Shown in pieces: positions 34,660 to 47,329 of a stretch of 64,000 nucleotides of DNA. Location: assembly GCA_018524725.1 (NCBI GenBank), contig JAEUWP010000221.1, forward strand, positions 44,652 through 108,651, in the 5' to 3' direction. Origin of the DNA: Podaxis mareebaensis (lineage: Eukaryota; Basidiomycota; Agaricomycetes; Agaricales; Agaricaceae). A program made the position numbers and the translations under genes. Each line of letters begins with the position of its first letter. The first letter of the stretch is position 1. The notes beneath the pieces are model-generated. The model was not told where the DNA came from. It searched no databases and saw only the letters and a list, made by a program, of their open reading frames with translations.

Positions 34660-37600
34660 TCATAGCTTCACGCCATCATCGGCAACACCATTTGTCAGCG
34701 GGATCTTTACGAGGTCCAACATATGTTCCACAATCTCTTGTGGCGTGGTCACATGCCAGCTCGCTAGTGTCCTCTTGCTTCCATGGCCAACGGCAGTCGT
34801 GAATACTGCTTCGGGCTTGATTCGCAGATTCACAGGCTGCGCATCCTTGTTATCGATGAGAGTTACCGATAACGGTGCCTCGAAAAGAGAATCCCTCTGG
34901 CCGGGCTGGAAGAGGAGGAGAGCGCGGAACATGTCTTCGTCAGTCTAAGATAAAGTGAGTGTGGGCTGGGGTGTTGACATGTCTTTCACATCAACTAACC
35001 TTGTCGTCACCGGCACAGAAGATGAACTCGGTGTCGGGATTGAGATATAGAATCCTTTTCACAATCTCACCCTTGTTGACAGCGATCGGTCTAACTTCGA
35101 GATTCTTCTTGCCAACCATTACTGCAGGATGTTCCTGTTAAAACCCCAACGCATCCAGAAGACATTCAACCAAACAACACACCTTCTATTGGTCGCTTCT
35201 TCGCCAAGTTGTTCTCGAGCAGATCCTGGCATTGTCGGCATTGGAATTGGCTAGTAACGGACCTCATCAGCATCACCCCCAAACATCATGCCATTTCGCG
35301 CTCACCCCCACTCAGGATCCGAAGCACGATAATGCCAGGTAATAGAACTCTTCTTCATCTCGACGTGGCTTCCTTGCGTCCTCTACTCGTATCGGATCAA
35401 TCACAAGGTCATCTCACCAACGAATTACCACGCACCTCGGTATAGTACCTGAAGATCTCCTCGACCTCTGCCATCCAGCTCATATCCAAATTCTTCGTGA
35501 AATTCTTCCATTCGCCGCTGCCGGGCTCCTTGACGAAACCACCGTGTTCCGCAGAGAAGCCAATGTTCTTGAGATGTCCCAAGTGCAAGTCCAAGAACGC
35601 TTGGTCACGCCCGGAAATGATGTATACTACATTCCTAGGGTCAGTCGAAAGTTTCTCCAGCGCCTCTAACGTCGCCTGCGAGGGCACTGCCATTGACGGC
35701 GTCTTCACAATCGGTGACAAAGTCCCCTATAGCCATACCAAGGGTAGAGCAATAGAGTGTAATACACAAGGGCGAGATAGAAAAAAGAGCAGAGAGCAAG
35801 GTCAGGAAAAGCAACCCCAAGTGATAATCAGCGATGCTTACATCATAATCAAACAAGAACAACCTCTTATTCGCCGACGCATACAGCCCCTCTAGCTGGT
35901 CTTTAGGAATATACGGAGTCCGTCGCGCCATGCCCTGTCGTCCAAGTTGTCCAAGCAGCTGCTTGACAAGAATCGATGCCCAAGAATGAGAGGTGTGTGT
36001 CGTAACAACCTTGTACAATTTTGCGTGCCTAGCCGCCTTTTCGGCCGGCGACATCAGAAGCCCTTTGTTGATTGCAGCTGCCACTTCCTAAAACGCCGAA
36101 ATACAAATTGTCAAAGGAGACAAAAACGCAACATCCGTTAGTTCCAAATTTATGCGTGGGAAGAGGAGGTAGGTCGGAAACGTGAGGGATTGGGGACGGA
36201 GGAACACCTACGCCGAGATTCCAGGGGTTGACAAGGAGTGCATCTTCCATATTCTTGCTGATGCCCATAAACTCGCTGAGCACGCTTGGGCTCTTGTTCG
36301 TCTTCTCCTGCGCGATGACGAACTCCATACTGGTAGTGTTCATACCATCACGAAGAGGCGTAATGACCGCTAAATCGGCAACACTTAGGAGAGCATAGAA
36401 TTCGTCCTTCTTCAGTGTTTGGTGGCTAAATATTGGTCAGACATGCTGCACGTTTCAGGGACTCATTGGTAGGGACACTTACTAATGATGAACGGGAATA
36501 AAGTCTAGACTTCCATATTCGCCGTTAATGTGCGAAACAAGCTCGCTGACTTGCCTCTCAAGTTTAGGCGAATCTGTCAATGCAGGCGATGTCACCTGGA
36601 TCATGACAACGTTACCAATCCATTCAGGATAATCCTGAAGGAGCTTCTCGAACGCCCGCAGCTAGGAACAGCGTCAACATCGCCCTCCATTCCAGAGTGT
36701 GATGGCAATCAGTGCGTACCTTTTGAATAACGCCCTTGACAACATCAAGCTTGTCACGCCCAACGATGATCTTCTTTCCCTCGTACAACGTGCGCAAAGC
36801 TTCAAGCTTGGGCTGAATGCCAGGCCGTTCGCTAGATCACGGGGTAAGCATAATTGCCTTCGTGACGTCATACCGTCAACACCACCCCTTGGCGTAGGTG
36901 TGGGTGCTTAATTACAGAAATCATAAATACTCACATGTCGCGAGCCACTCTGTCGGCATCGATTCCAACAGGACAATGCGACACCGCGGTCACATGTCCA
37001 TCGACATCAATACCTCGCGATGTAGTCTCGTAGCCGCACACACGAATACACGTCGAGATGAAGTGTCGAGAGTAGGAATAAGTCTGAACAGAAGGCAAGG
37101 CGAAGTCTCAGAATACACAAGAATGCAACAAAAGGAATAAGATCAAACGGACCTGGAAGCACACCAAATTCGCGCCGAGCATGCCGTCAAGTATTTCCTT
37201 TCGGCCTAAAATCGTTAACAATATCGCTCCCTCCACATCGGTATTGGAGTGGACTCACGAGGTAGGCATCGGAAGACTTCGCTGCTCGGGAATGGGGTAT
37301 GGACAAATAGGCCAAGAGCAGCATCAGGGATAGACTCGCGGACAAGCCTGAATATGACATCAGACATTTGATCATGTTAGGTCATATTGGAACTCCAAAA
37401 GTTGAAACGTCATCACGCACTTGGGAACCAGGAGAAGGTGGTAGTCATGGACCCAGATGAGGTCACCAGGTCTATAGATCTCAGCAATCCTCTGAGCAAA
37501 GGCGGCGTTGGCGGACTCGTAGTACGGGTAGTGTTGATCAGCAGAAGCGTATTCCGTAGCGACGTCTTGCCAGAGCAAGTAATGGAACAATGGCCAAAGC

Positions 37601-38285
37601 GCTACACACCCAACCCCATGAGCATCCACTCCAAGCGAAGAATGAAACTTGACTACCCACTCTGCTTGCAGTACCCATCATAGTGCCCATGCGCAACCTT
37701 GTCATCTAACCATACGGGAACATACGTCGTCTTCCTGTCATCATCCGGATCACTCTCCTTCGGCGTGTAGCTTTTGAGCGCGTCCTCATACACAATCCTA
37801 TCCTCGGCCGTAATCGCATTGGTAGGAATCTTCTCGTTCGGGCCCGCGTAGAGGATGTCCCCCGTCCATCCAATAATAACCTGTTCATGCGTCGCAGACA
37901 ACGACCGGATACCCGAGATCATCGCAGCATGTCCATAACGCGGTGCAAGTCCCCACACCGCTGACGACGATGAGGCCCCAGCAAGAGAGGACTTCAGTGT
38001 TGGACCGGAAGAGGTTTCACAGACGACAAAGTCGGCTGCCTTGGAGGGAGGAGTTGCGGGAGGACTGGGGATGCCATTGGTACAGGTGGTAGGTTTGTAG
38101 GTGGCGATGATAGGGAGATCGTGGCAGACGTGGATAATACGGCCAGAGAGTGGAATGCCATTCTGTCTGTGTTGCTGCTCAAGGGCGTGTATATGAGCGC
38201 GGACGACGTCGAGCGACGACTCGTCGGCCTGGCGAGTGTAAGGTTCTGAGAAAGAGTCAAAAGTGGCAGGGGATGAGGAGGGCAT
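34660..38285 (-). CDS. TPS2: Trehalose-6-phosphate phosphatase (TPS2 type, fused TPS-like + TPP domains)
   Basis: The protein removes phosphate from trehalose-6-phosphate in the trehalose synthase complex, giving stress protection in the cytosol. The gene has about ten exons on the minus strand, beginning MPSSSPATFDSFSEPY. A glycosyltransferase-20 domain follows, with LWPLFHYLLWQD, DLIWVHDYHLLLVPK, GLFVHTPFPSSEVFRC and DGMNTTSMEFVIAQE; in this subfamily the domain is usually structural rather than catalytic. The C-terminal HAD phosphatase has motif I DYDGTL split by an intron (FLFDYD | GTLSPIVKTPS), motif II in VYIISGRD, and the acidic motif III GDDKTDEDMFRALL. The stop is at 34660. Length and order match yeast Tps2. 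Exon edges between 36.0 and 37.7 kb are approximate. Confidence 0.92.
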
Positions 38286-38921
38286 GGTTGTGGGAGCGTA
38301 AGAGGGGGAGTGAGACAGGGTTAAAAAGGAATGAGAATAGGGGAAATCTAAAATGAATCTGGAGAGCTGAAAAACTGGGAGTGATGGACGAGATCAGTTA
38401 GCGGCGCATTTAATAAATTATCCCTGATAATAATATCCCTTTAGGAATCCAGAAGAATCCCTGCCCTTTTCCCGTTATGGAAGGCTGATTAGCATCAGCG
38501 TCGGCGTGCACTCTGCCGCGCTCCCATTGGCTGGCTCTCCCGACGTTTACCCCCTGTCCAGCCACGTTCGATTCCTCCTCAGCCAGTCCATCCCATCTTT
38601 ACATGTGAACCATCCTTGTCTTTCTCTTCCTTCACCCAACCATCTCGGCCATTTCTCGGCCTCATCCAAATATCTGCCCTCCGTAATCATCACGTTTCCT
38701 TGGCCAATCTCCTCCGAGTAGTCGGAGCAGTCCGAGCCCCCCATGCTCTTCCGTTGGGTGTCTTCATTAAACACTATATTTTGTTAAAACATACCAAAAT
38801 TTCATATACCAAATGAAACAGAGAGACGATGAGTAGAGGTGGGATCGAAAGAAAGGCAAGGCCAACGATAGGAAAAACCATAATGTACAAACGAAAGCCG
38901 GATTTCTCAAAGAGCAGCTAA
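38286..38921. other. Intergenic region, TPS2 promoter side
   Basis: This contains the TPS2 promoter and the 3' end of the RNA-binding protein gene. CCCCT and AGGGG-like motifs occur near 38370-38560, for example ATCCCTTTAGG (38435-38445) and GTTTACCCCCTGTCC (38543-38557). A stress-response element would be plausible for a trehalose gene but is not established. Confidence 0.35.
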
Positions 38922-41569
38922 CTAGACACCGTCGGCCTGCATAGGAGCAACCTGCCCTCCTTTTGCAGCGGTGGGCGTGAATGTATGCCAACGATCGTTG
39001 AAGCGAACATCTGACAATCGCCAGGTCAACTGTTAGTACATTTTCCTTCAAATCACATTTCGCAAGTGTCCACTCACCCAGAGGCCGGCCGCCATATACG
39101 TAGCTCTGGAATTTAGCGATCGCCGTCTCAGCTTCCGCAATTTGCGCAAACTGGACGACACCACACCCCTTTGAACGGGTTCCATCGAAGAGAATCTCTG
39201 CCAACTCCACTTGACCTGTTGTCTCAAACAACTCGACCAAATCCTCATTCGCGGTCGACCAAGGCAGCTGCAAAAAGAATGCGACCCACGTCAGCAGACT
39301 CCTCCAAGGAACCAGAATTCGCCACGCACATTTCGGACCATAATTTGCTGACTGGGTTCCGGTTCGTATGCACCATATCCTCCTCCGCCGTACCCACCAC
39401 CATACTGATCCATTCTCAAACCGCCTCCACCAGGTCCACTCGGACCACCTGATGAATCAGGCCCATTGTAATCAGCATACAATTCTTGGTTGGAGAAATC
39501 ACGGCCAGCACCACCGCCAAAGCCACCACGGAATCCTCCCCTGAAGCCTCCACGAAAGCCTCGCAACCCACGGGGGGCTCCTCGGAATCCGCCTCGGAAA
39601 CCCATACCACCGGAGAGGCCAGCGTAGCGATCCTGGATGCGACAAAAAAAAGTCAAAATCTAGACCTGTTCGAGAATGCCATCGATTCTTACCTCGCGGA
39701 CTTCGAGTGTACGGCCATACCATTCATAGCCATTGTACATGTCTAGGCCGCGAATTAGCAGATGTCCCCCAAAAATAGACAAAGGGTCTCACTGATGGCT
39801 TGCTGTGCATCTTTGACGGTCTCGAACACGACTGTGCCGGAACCCTTCGGCCTACCATCCGCACCAATGTTAATGTCCGCACGGATAATATTACCAGCAT
39901 TACGGAAAAGATCCTTAAGATCCTGCCAGCCAGCTTGATAAGGTAGCTAGACAACGCGATTAGACTCATCACCAAACGCCTGTGGTCCTACTATGACACT
40001 TACATTGCCAACATAGAGCTGATTCCCAGGATTTTGATTACTGCCAAAGAAGTTGTGCGAAGCCGGGCGAGGCGGGGGTTGTGCATTAAGTCCTTGCCCA
40101 GCCATTGCCATACCAATTTTGCCCGGAACAGGAGTGGCACCGAAACGGGCTTCGTTTTCGCGATCCTAAAATATAATCTCGGTCAGCCAACAGAAGCACT
40201 TTAAATGCGGACAAGAATGGACCTCTCGAATAAAGACCGGTCGGCCAAGGAGCGGTTGTTCCGACAACTCACGAATAGCTCGTTGTGCATCTTCCTGAGA
40301 GGCAAACTCGACGATCCTGCAAATATCATTAGTACGTAACGCTACTCCAATAACGAAGCAATGACATACCCGCAGCCCTTCGAAACACCGGTCGGTGTAA
40401 CAAGTACTTCGGCGAAGAGCACCTCACCAGCTGCCAAACCAAAATCTCCCATCAATATCCTGCCAACAACTCGACCAATTCCATCAAAAAAGGAGTGTGT
40501 TGCGAAAAAAGGTGTTCCTCTCCACTCAACGGACGCATAGAATCAATCACCATATCTCATCTCTTCCTCCCCACAAGCTCTTCTCCAAAGCTCCCAGTTC
40601 ATCGGAAAGACGAAGACGTGCGAGTGCGTGCGTGCGCTCAAATCGCCGGATGCCAAATAAAAAACACAACCGTGCCACCCCTCATCAACAATCAAAAAAT
40701 CAAGAAAGTAGCATAGGCATCGCATCGCGCCACCATCTGTCCCACCCCCTCTCATGAGGCAGGCAAACAGCCAGAAACACCTCTCCTCGCACAACACCTT
40801 TATCGACAAAGGAACACAGAAAACGGATAATTCGCCCAAACCCACCTCCCCGCATGAATTCAATGAGATCCCGATACTTGACGTCATAGCTGAGGTTGCC
40901 GACGTAGACACGATTTTCTCTCTTGCTAATTTTCGCGAATTCAACAGCCTCTTCGTGGTCGGCGTTCATAGGTCCGCCAAGAGACCGTGAGAAAGCATCG
41001 CCACCTCTCCTATCACGGCTGCGAGACCTGCTGCGGGAGCGGGTGCGCGAACGGCTCCTCGACCTCGAACGGCGCCTGCGGCGTGGAGAAATCGAACGAC
41101 GACGTGGAGAGCGCGAACGCGTCCGACTCCTCGACCGTTTCCTCCTCTAGATCCACAAAAAAAAAACGGATTTGTCAGATGGTTGGAATCAAGACGGAAA
41201 ATTGTGCACCCACTTCACCATTCCGCCTGTCCGGCTCCCAGTGGTCGCCAGCACGTCGACCAGGACGAACTACAATGACAAATTAGGCACAAACCTGCCC
41301 GTAAAACGGAATAAACACATACGAGAGTCTCGCCTATCACGGTCGCGGTCCCTCTCCTTCTCTCTGTCCCTCCTATCTCTATCACGGTCATAATCACGGT
41401 CACGATCCCGTTCACGGTCCCTATCCCTCTCCTTATCTCTATCATACTCCCTATCTCTCTCCCTTTCTCTCTCCCTGTCCCTCTCGCGGTCACGGTCCCT
41501 CAATCCTCCAAGAGGTGGGGCAATACCCTTATCCTCATGATCCTCCTTATTTTTCATATCCACATCCAT
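38922..41569 (-). CDS. Three-RRM RNA-binding protein with RD/RS-rich N-terminus (Gbp2/Hrb1-like)
   Basis: Multiple exons on the minus strand. The start at MDVDMKNKEDHEDKG is followed by a very long alternating Arg-Asp/Arg-Glu tract (about 41340-41510) and an Arg-Ser region near 40990-41140. Three RRMs follow: RRM1 with VYVGNLSYDVKYRDLIEF, RRM2 with LYVGNLPYQAGWQDLKDLF, and RRM3 with IMVRN and LPWSTANEDLVELFETTG. A GFRGG-type RGG-rich linker (near 39500-39600) and a Gly/Tyr-rich stretch separate RRM2 and RRM3. The end is GGQVAPMQADGV. The layout matches yeast Gbp2/Hrb1, SR-like shuttling proteins in mRNA export and quality control. The RGG motifs are likely arginine-methylation sites (family knowledge). 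Confidence 0.87.
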
Positions 41570-42935
41570 GACTATTCTTTTCAAGGCTTTATGCGAAAGG
41601 AGATGAGGATGCGGAGGGGGCGCGTGGAAGATGTAGGTTGGTCGGTGGTGGGGGTGTGGTAAGGTGCAAGTAAGACTTGGGTTGGCGTCGTATTTTTCAT
41701 GTGTGGGAAGCTGTGGTGTTAATTTCCTTTCCTGGCGCAGTTTTCAAACTCCGGTGCCTCGTGCGTCCACGAGCCGGGCTGGATGTGCATCACTGGCAAA
41801 GGTATCTCCTTTATTGGCTCTGCACATCACCGAAGTATAATAAAATATACTCAGCACTTTTTTCTTCATCTTCCACACTAACAAACACAATTTTGTTTTT
41901 CATCAACTTTTCTGCAGTCATAACACAAGAAATACTGCTCCCGGCCGTGTACAAAGGGAAGGAAAATGGTACCACCTAGGACCGCCCCCTCCCCACTCCA
42001 CCTAACACACCATAGGTCACAAAGATAGGTACCACTCATCTACCAACGTTTGCAACAGTCGGGCAAGTCCGGTAAAAACCAACACATAGAAGTATAGAGA
42101 GAAACGCAAATAAGCATTCAGAGAAGCAAGAACCAAGGCGACATAATAAAAGAACCAAGTCAAGACTTCGAGTAGCTCTGCAACCCTACCGGTATGCAAA
42201 GCAAGGCGGAGAAAGGAAAGGTCTGAGAAATAATACAGCGGAAACAGATGAAATGAGTCAATAGACATTAAGGCATAAAACATAGTCATAGTTCTGGTGA
42301 AGGTAAGTGGTAGCGCAAACTACCACCATCACCACGTCCAGGCGGGGATCATACAGAGAAATTAAGTACAACAAATAATGCAAACGCGAGAGATAGAACA
42401 ACGCAAGGCAGCATAAAGACGGCAGCATAGCATGGAAGCAGACAAGAAGATAAAATGAGACACATTCCAAACGCAGCTGAACGGAAGTAGGAAGGAGAAG
42501 TGGATGAGGGTAACAAGGAGATCGGGCAGCAACAGCAAGGGGTGAGAGGAGCTGGGTTATTTGACGTAAGACCACATCGTCCGATTGATGAGCATCCACG
42601 TCTACTGGCTTGACTTGCATCACGAGGTTAAGGTTGGCGTTAAGATTGGATGTTGTCATGAGAAGATGAAGACGCAAGATTGCAGATAGTTCTAGAAATG
42701 ACGATGCGTATAACTCCAAGGAACCAAAACGACAAGCGATGCCAAAAGGTCGACGAGAAGCTATCGAAGGAGAGGGCGACATACACCTCGAAAATGAGTA
42801 CACATGCTAACTGGGGCAACGAAGAACCACACCCCTACTCACATGCTTTCAACACAACGCGTACAAGCACACAAATTAATCCCTCCCTCTCTCAGCCTCT
42901 CACATATCGCAACCCAAGACACTCCCCAAAATCCC
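41570..42935. other. Intergenic region with one long unassigned ORF
   Basis: This lies between the start of the RNA-binding gene and the stop of the Zn(II)2Cys6 gene. A 181-codon minus-strand ORF (42258-42803) is open but rich in Leu/Tyr/Cys with no motif, and it ends in front of another low-complexity stretch. It is probably 3' UTR of the upstream gene or chance. No RNA gene was seen. Confidence 0.35.
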
Positions 42936-44416
42936 TCAAGCACTACTCTCATTCCCACTCCCATTCTCATTCTCATCCACAACCTCCCCCTCCGCATCCG
43001 CATCCTTCTCCCCAACACCATCCCCTTCAACCTCCTCTTGTCTCACCCCACCATCCTTCGCAGCCGCCCTCGTCATCTTCGTCCTCTTCGCCTTCGGCTC
43101 TCCATTCACACCGTTAGCAGCCTTCGCAGTACCACCCCTCGTTCGTTTCTTCGTCCCAACACCAGAATTAATATTCGCATTAATCGTAGCAGCAACACCA
43201 CCATCTCCAGGGTCAGGAGAGACACCACCTTCCGCACCAGCAGCTGTCACTGGTGGGGTCTGGTTAACCGTCTCCCCATTCTTCTTCGCGGCATCACCAA
43301 CGTTCGAAGCCGACGACGACGATACAGGTTGTTGCACGGAAGGAACCTCCCCCGCCTGCGCGGGCTGGGCCGGAGGTTGTTGAGGTGGCGGCTGGGTTCC
43401 CGGAGGTGGAGGCGGCAGCCCAGGTGGAGGAAACATTGGTGGGTAGTGCGAGAACGGTGGGTATGCAGCATAAAAATACGGGGGCAACATCGCGGGTTGC
43501 CCATTCACACCCACATGAGGCGGGTGGTGCGGTAATGGCGGTGGAGGAGGTGGTTGTGCCGGGGACCCATCTGGGTTTTGTTGTGCGTCTGGTGGGTGTG
43601 CAATAAATGGACCCGGAGGTCCATAATAAACTTGATAGAAGCCTTCCGGGGGTGGGAATTGATGTGGTACGGGGAGCGCCGTTGGAGGTGCTGTTGAAGG
43701 CGGTGGTTGGCCCGCTGGTGACCATTCGGCTGTGCGTTTAGTTTACTTGTGTTTAAAGATGTAGAAAGAGAGGATATACGCACGTGGGTATGCACCCGGA
43801 GTGTCTGAGGTTTTGTTCTTGCGTTTGTAGGGACCACGTTTGATGCCCTTTTTGCGCTCCTTTCGCTGTCCATCGACGCAGGTGTTTGCCATGCCGTATT
43901 TTATACAACGCTCACATGGTCGACTCTCATCGCAGCGCTTACAAGCAGCAGCACAGTTTGTACACTAAGTAGCAGAGGTAACGAGAAAAAGTCTACGATT
44001 AGGCGCATTGTTGGGGGAACGATGTGGTACGACGTACGGCCATTTTGACTTGCTTTCGCTTCGGCTTGACGAGCGCGGGAGGGGCGGAATTGGCTGAAGG
44101 CGGAAAAGCTGGAGATGTGAGCTGAGGACTACCAAACAAGGGCGGTGTAGGACTGACCTGCACCCTGGGGAGTGGGGTAGGCATAGACCATGCCCGACGG
44201 AGCGAAAGCCATCATGTAGGGCGGAGGTGGCACTGGAGTCTGGCCGTTTTCTGTGTGTGCAGCGTCTGTCGGGGGCGGGTAAGTGAAGAAAGGGGGATAG
44301 CCGGGCGGCGGTGGAGGAAAGGGCGGAGAGTAGGGCTGGGGATAGGGGACTACGTTTGGAGGATAGGGATGATCCTGTGCAGCCGGTGGCTTGGGCTGCT
44401 CTGTGATAGTAGCCAT
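42936..44416 (-). CDS. Zn(II)2Cys6 transcription factor, Pro-rich
   Basis: Four exons are supported. The minus-strand start is MATITEQPKPPAAQ; exon 1 is 44158-44416 and exon 2 is 44038-44108. Exon 3 begins at 43964 with the Zn cluster, and the last exon ends at 42936. The binuclear cluster has the pattern C-x2-C-x6-C-x5-C-x2-C-x8-C and starts at residue 111 (CTNC ... CERC ... TC). A basic linker follows (RKERKKGIKRGPYKRKNK). The rest is Pro/Tyr/Gln-rich (PPYFYAAYPPF) with a basic patch GTKKRTRGG and an acidic C-terminus. No fungal-specific transcription-factor middle domain is seen. The family binds CGG-type DNA elements; the target genes are unknown. Confidence 0.87.
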
Positions 44417-45145
44417 AGACGACTCTGACCTGGAATCATGATTGTTGTAAGATGAAGGGGGGAGTGAGACGTGAGTGGGGGAGGCGGTGGATGTTTACGA
44501 AAACTCACTCCGACTCAAAATGCGAATTTCCGATCCCAGCGCCGCTCAGACTTGAATCGTTGTCAACTATCTTGGAAAACGTCGGCAAATGGCAACAGAA
44601 GATTGCCCTGAGGCAGGGAGACGGCCAGAAGGACGGCAGAAGGACAACGCTGAGCAGAGAATCGACGTTGTGGACAAGTTCACACGTGCGAATTGTGTCT
44701 GTGGATTGTCACTCCCGGGCCCGTGCGCGGCTCATCATCACCCAGCCCATCGTTCACCCTCACCGCCCCCAACAGCGCCGGGGATGTAGAGGATGAACAT
44801 AGTGGATGGAACGGGCATGAATGCTAGCTGTTCGGCAGGAGAATGGCATGTTGCACACACATCTGTTCTCCGCCCAAACCTGACACACTCCGCTCGCCCA
44901 TTCCCCGTCCTCCTCTCACGGCCCGCTTTCCTCGCTAGCTCAGCTGTGAAATTCAGTTTTCATTCTCTTCATGGTCATGCGCCTCTGCTCTTTCTCAGAC
45001 CTCCTGAAACCAGATCCAGCATCGTGTGCTTGGCGCTGGTGTGTGGCTACCCCACAATGTGTTCTTTACGTAGTCCGCTCGGATCTACTTTAACGACCCC
45101 TACTTAAAGTCTGCACTCTGTATCCGGAATCTTCAAGAGAACGAT
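44417..45145. other. Divergent promoter region (Zn cluster gene / F-box gene)
   Basis: About 730 bp separate two divergently transcribed genes. No TATA box is obvious near either start. The plus-strand ORFs here have arbitrary composition and are not supported. Confidence 0.4.
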
Positions 45146-47307
45146 ATGACCACTTTTCTTCCACCAGAAATTCTCGAGATTATTCTCTCCTACCTTCAGC
45201 ATGACAATGACGCCTCTTCACTCAGAGCTTGCGCTCTTGTCTCTTCTGTCTTTCTCCCCATTGCCCGTGGCTTTCTCTTCGGCCACATCTTTCTTCTACC
45301 TCAGCCGCGGCAACCAGCCACAGTCCTCCCCTCTCGATCCTACTCTCTCGCGTCCCGCACCCATAATCAACCTGAAGACGTCCAATCCGGACCTCGTTCA
45401 GAATCTCTGTCTCCTTATGTTTTTTCTTCGCGCAGTGCACCCAGCGTTGAAAGGCACGTAGAACCTGAGACACACGACGCAAGCGCATGCATCAAACTCA
45501 ATCGTCTCCTCTCCATGACTCCTTCACTCGCGTCTCACATTAAGCGCCTCTCCATCATCGATGGCAGACTTTTCCCATCGACAGATTTCTCTCTATCCCA
45601 GAACGACGCTCTGTTCAATACCCTTGGTCTGGGCAACGCCCAGTCTCAGCAGTACTATACATTGCGAGACAGCCTTAACGGTCCGCAATGGTTCCTTTCA
45701 ACCCCTTCCCGGGCATTGTACATGCTATTTGAAAAACTCAAGCTGCAGTCGTTCGATCTCGTCTTCCAAGACGGTCCCAAAGTCGCCTGGCATCTCATCC
45801 CACGAGATATCCGCAGCGCTCTCAACTTTCTCTTCACGTGTCCTTCCCTCCAGGCGCTCCAACTCCGCGGTATATCCTGGGATACGCCAGCCTCTTTGCA
45901 CGATCTCACTACCACACTCGCCCAAGGATCGATCACTGACCTCACTCTGCGTAACGTAAAGCTTCTATCCACCTCACCAAGTGCTCCCCGCATTCCACGG
46001 CGCGGTAGACCTCCAACCCGGAGAGACACCTCCCCCCACCCTTACGCGTCTCTTGACTGCAACGAAAAGAAGCCCATTGCCAAGCAAAACCAACCCACTC
46101 GTCATTCCACCCACGCCAAGCCCTTCCCCGAGGATCTAAACTTAGGTTCGAGGACCCAAAATCAAAATCAAGATTATCTGATCGCACCGGCATCAGCCAG
46201 TCCATCATATACTACCCACCCATCACACGCTCTACGGCTAGAATCATTGCACATAGGTTCTACGTTCAATCCTACTACTGTTCCATCAGCTTCGGATACG
46301 CTTGACCTTTTGCGTGCCCTCTTCACTCCCTCCTATTTGTATCCTTCCAACCCCATCGCCAGCAGTGATGATCACGAAGCCGGCCAAGCGGCGCCGCCTC
46401 TTGTGAACCCACACCACATCAAACGGCTCTCGATTCCAGCCATGGATCTGGACAACCTATCCGAACTCTGCGGGATCTTGACACGCAGCGGCGTCACGAG
46501 TGGACTGGAAATGCTCGAACTCAATGACAGATTGAGCTTCTCGACTTCAGGTGGGTACTTGATCCCTTGTTTGCCTACATCACGCGACACCCTTCTTTCC
46601 TTGGCACCCAAACCTCCATGCGTATCGCCTTTGCTGACTCTTCCCACACCTCCTTTATTCTAGATTACCCAGGCACAACCGCGAGCATCAAACCAGCCCC
46701 GGGACTGGGCGTCGACTTCTCACCATTCAAAAACCTATGGCACCTCCGCCTCGGTATTCAAGTCTACCCGACCTCAAACTCAAACCTGACCCTCAGCACG
46801 ACACATATACCCACATATCACGCATATACCCAATCTCACATCCCACCATACCCAAACTACACCCCAAACCCTCTCTTTTGGTTAACACAAGCCCTCGATA
46901 CTATCCCTTACACCCTCAGCCACCTCATCGTTAAAATCGCAGTCGACAAACGGGTATTTAACGGCACCGGAGCAGAGAGCGAAGCCGACTGGCGAGCTCT
47001 CGTGAACAAATTGCGTTCGCTACGGTCTAGAAATATACGCGTTAAACTCAGCGTACACATGACTTCTTCATGCTCTGGTTTCACTTCTAGCCTCGTTTCC
47101 GCTGGATCCGGATTCGCGACGGGATTCGGGATGCCCATGGTAGCCCGAGGAAGAGGCAGAGGCAGAACGCGGTTACCTGGTTCCGGGTTCGTTGGGGGTT
47201 TGCCTAGCCTGGATGGCCAGGATTGTGAAAGTGCCGTTGGAGATGAATCGAATACGAGGCGGTGGATTGAGGGATTGTTTCAGGGGTTGGATGTGAAGTT
47301 TATTTAA
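45146..47307 (+). CDS. F-box protein
   Basis: Two exons (45146-46550 and 46664-47307) give 682 residues. The join STS|D at the intron is in frame. An F-box opens the protein (FLPPEILEIILSYLQHD and ACALVSSVFLPIARG, about residues 3-48), so it probably recruits a target to an SCF ubiquitin ligase. The remainder is a diverged leucine-containing region typical of Agaricomycete F-box families, with low-complexity stretches (TRNQNQNQ-like, about residues 330-345) and an Arg/Gly run (RGRGRGRTR) near the C-terminus. No WD40 or canonical LRR units were identified. The target is unknown. Confidence 0.82.
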
Positions 47308-47329
47308 GGGATAAAACTTCGCTTTTGAC

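Noticed and set aside
42258..42803. 181-codon minus-strand ORF as a gene
   Set aside because: No motif, odd Leu/Tyr/Cys composition, and a position directly 3' of the Zn cluster gene on the same strand. More likely UTR or chance.
45222..46208. Minus-strand ORFs opposite the F-box gene
   Set aside because: Shadows of a 1.4 kb open exon with a clear F-box on the plus strand.
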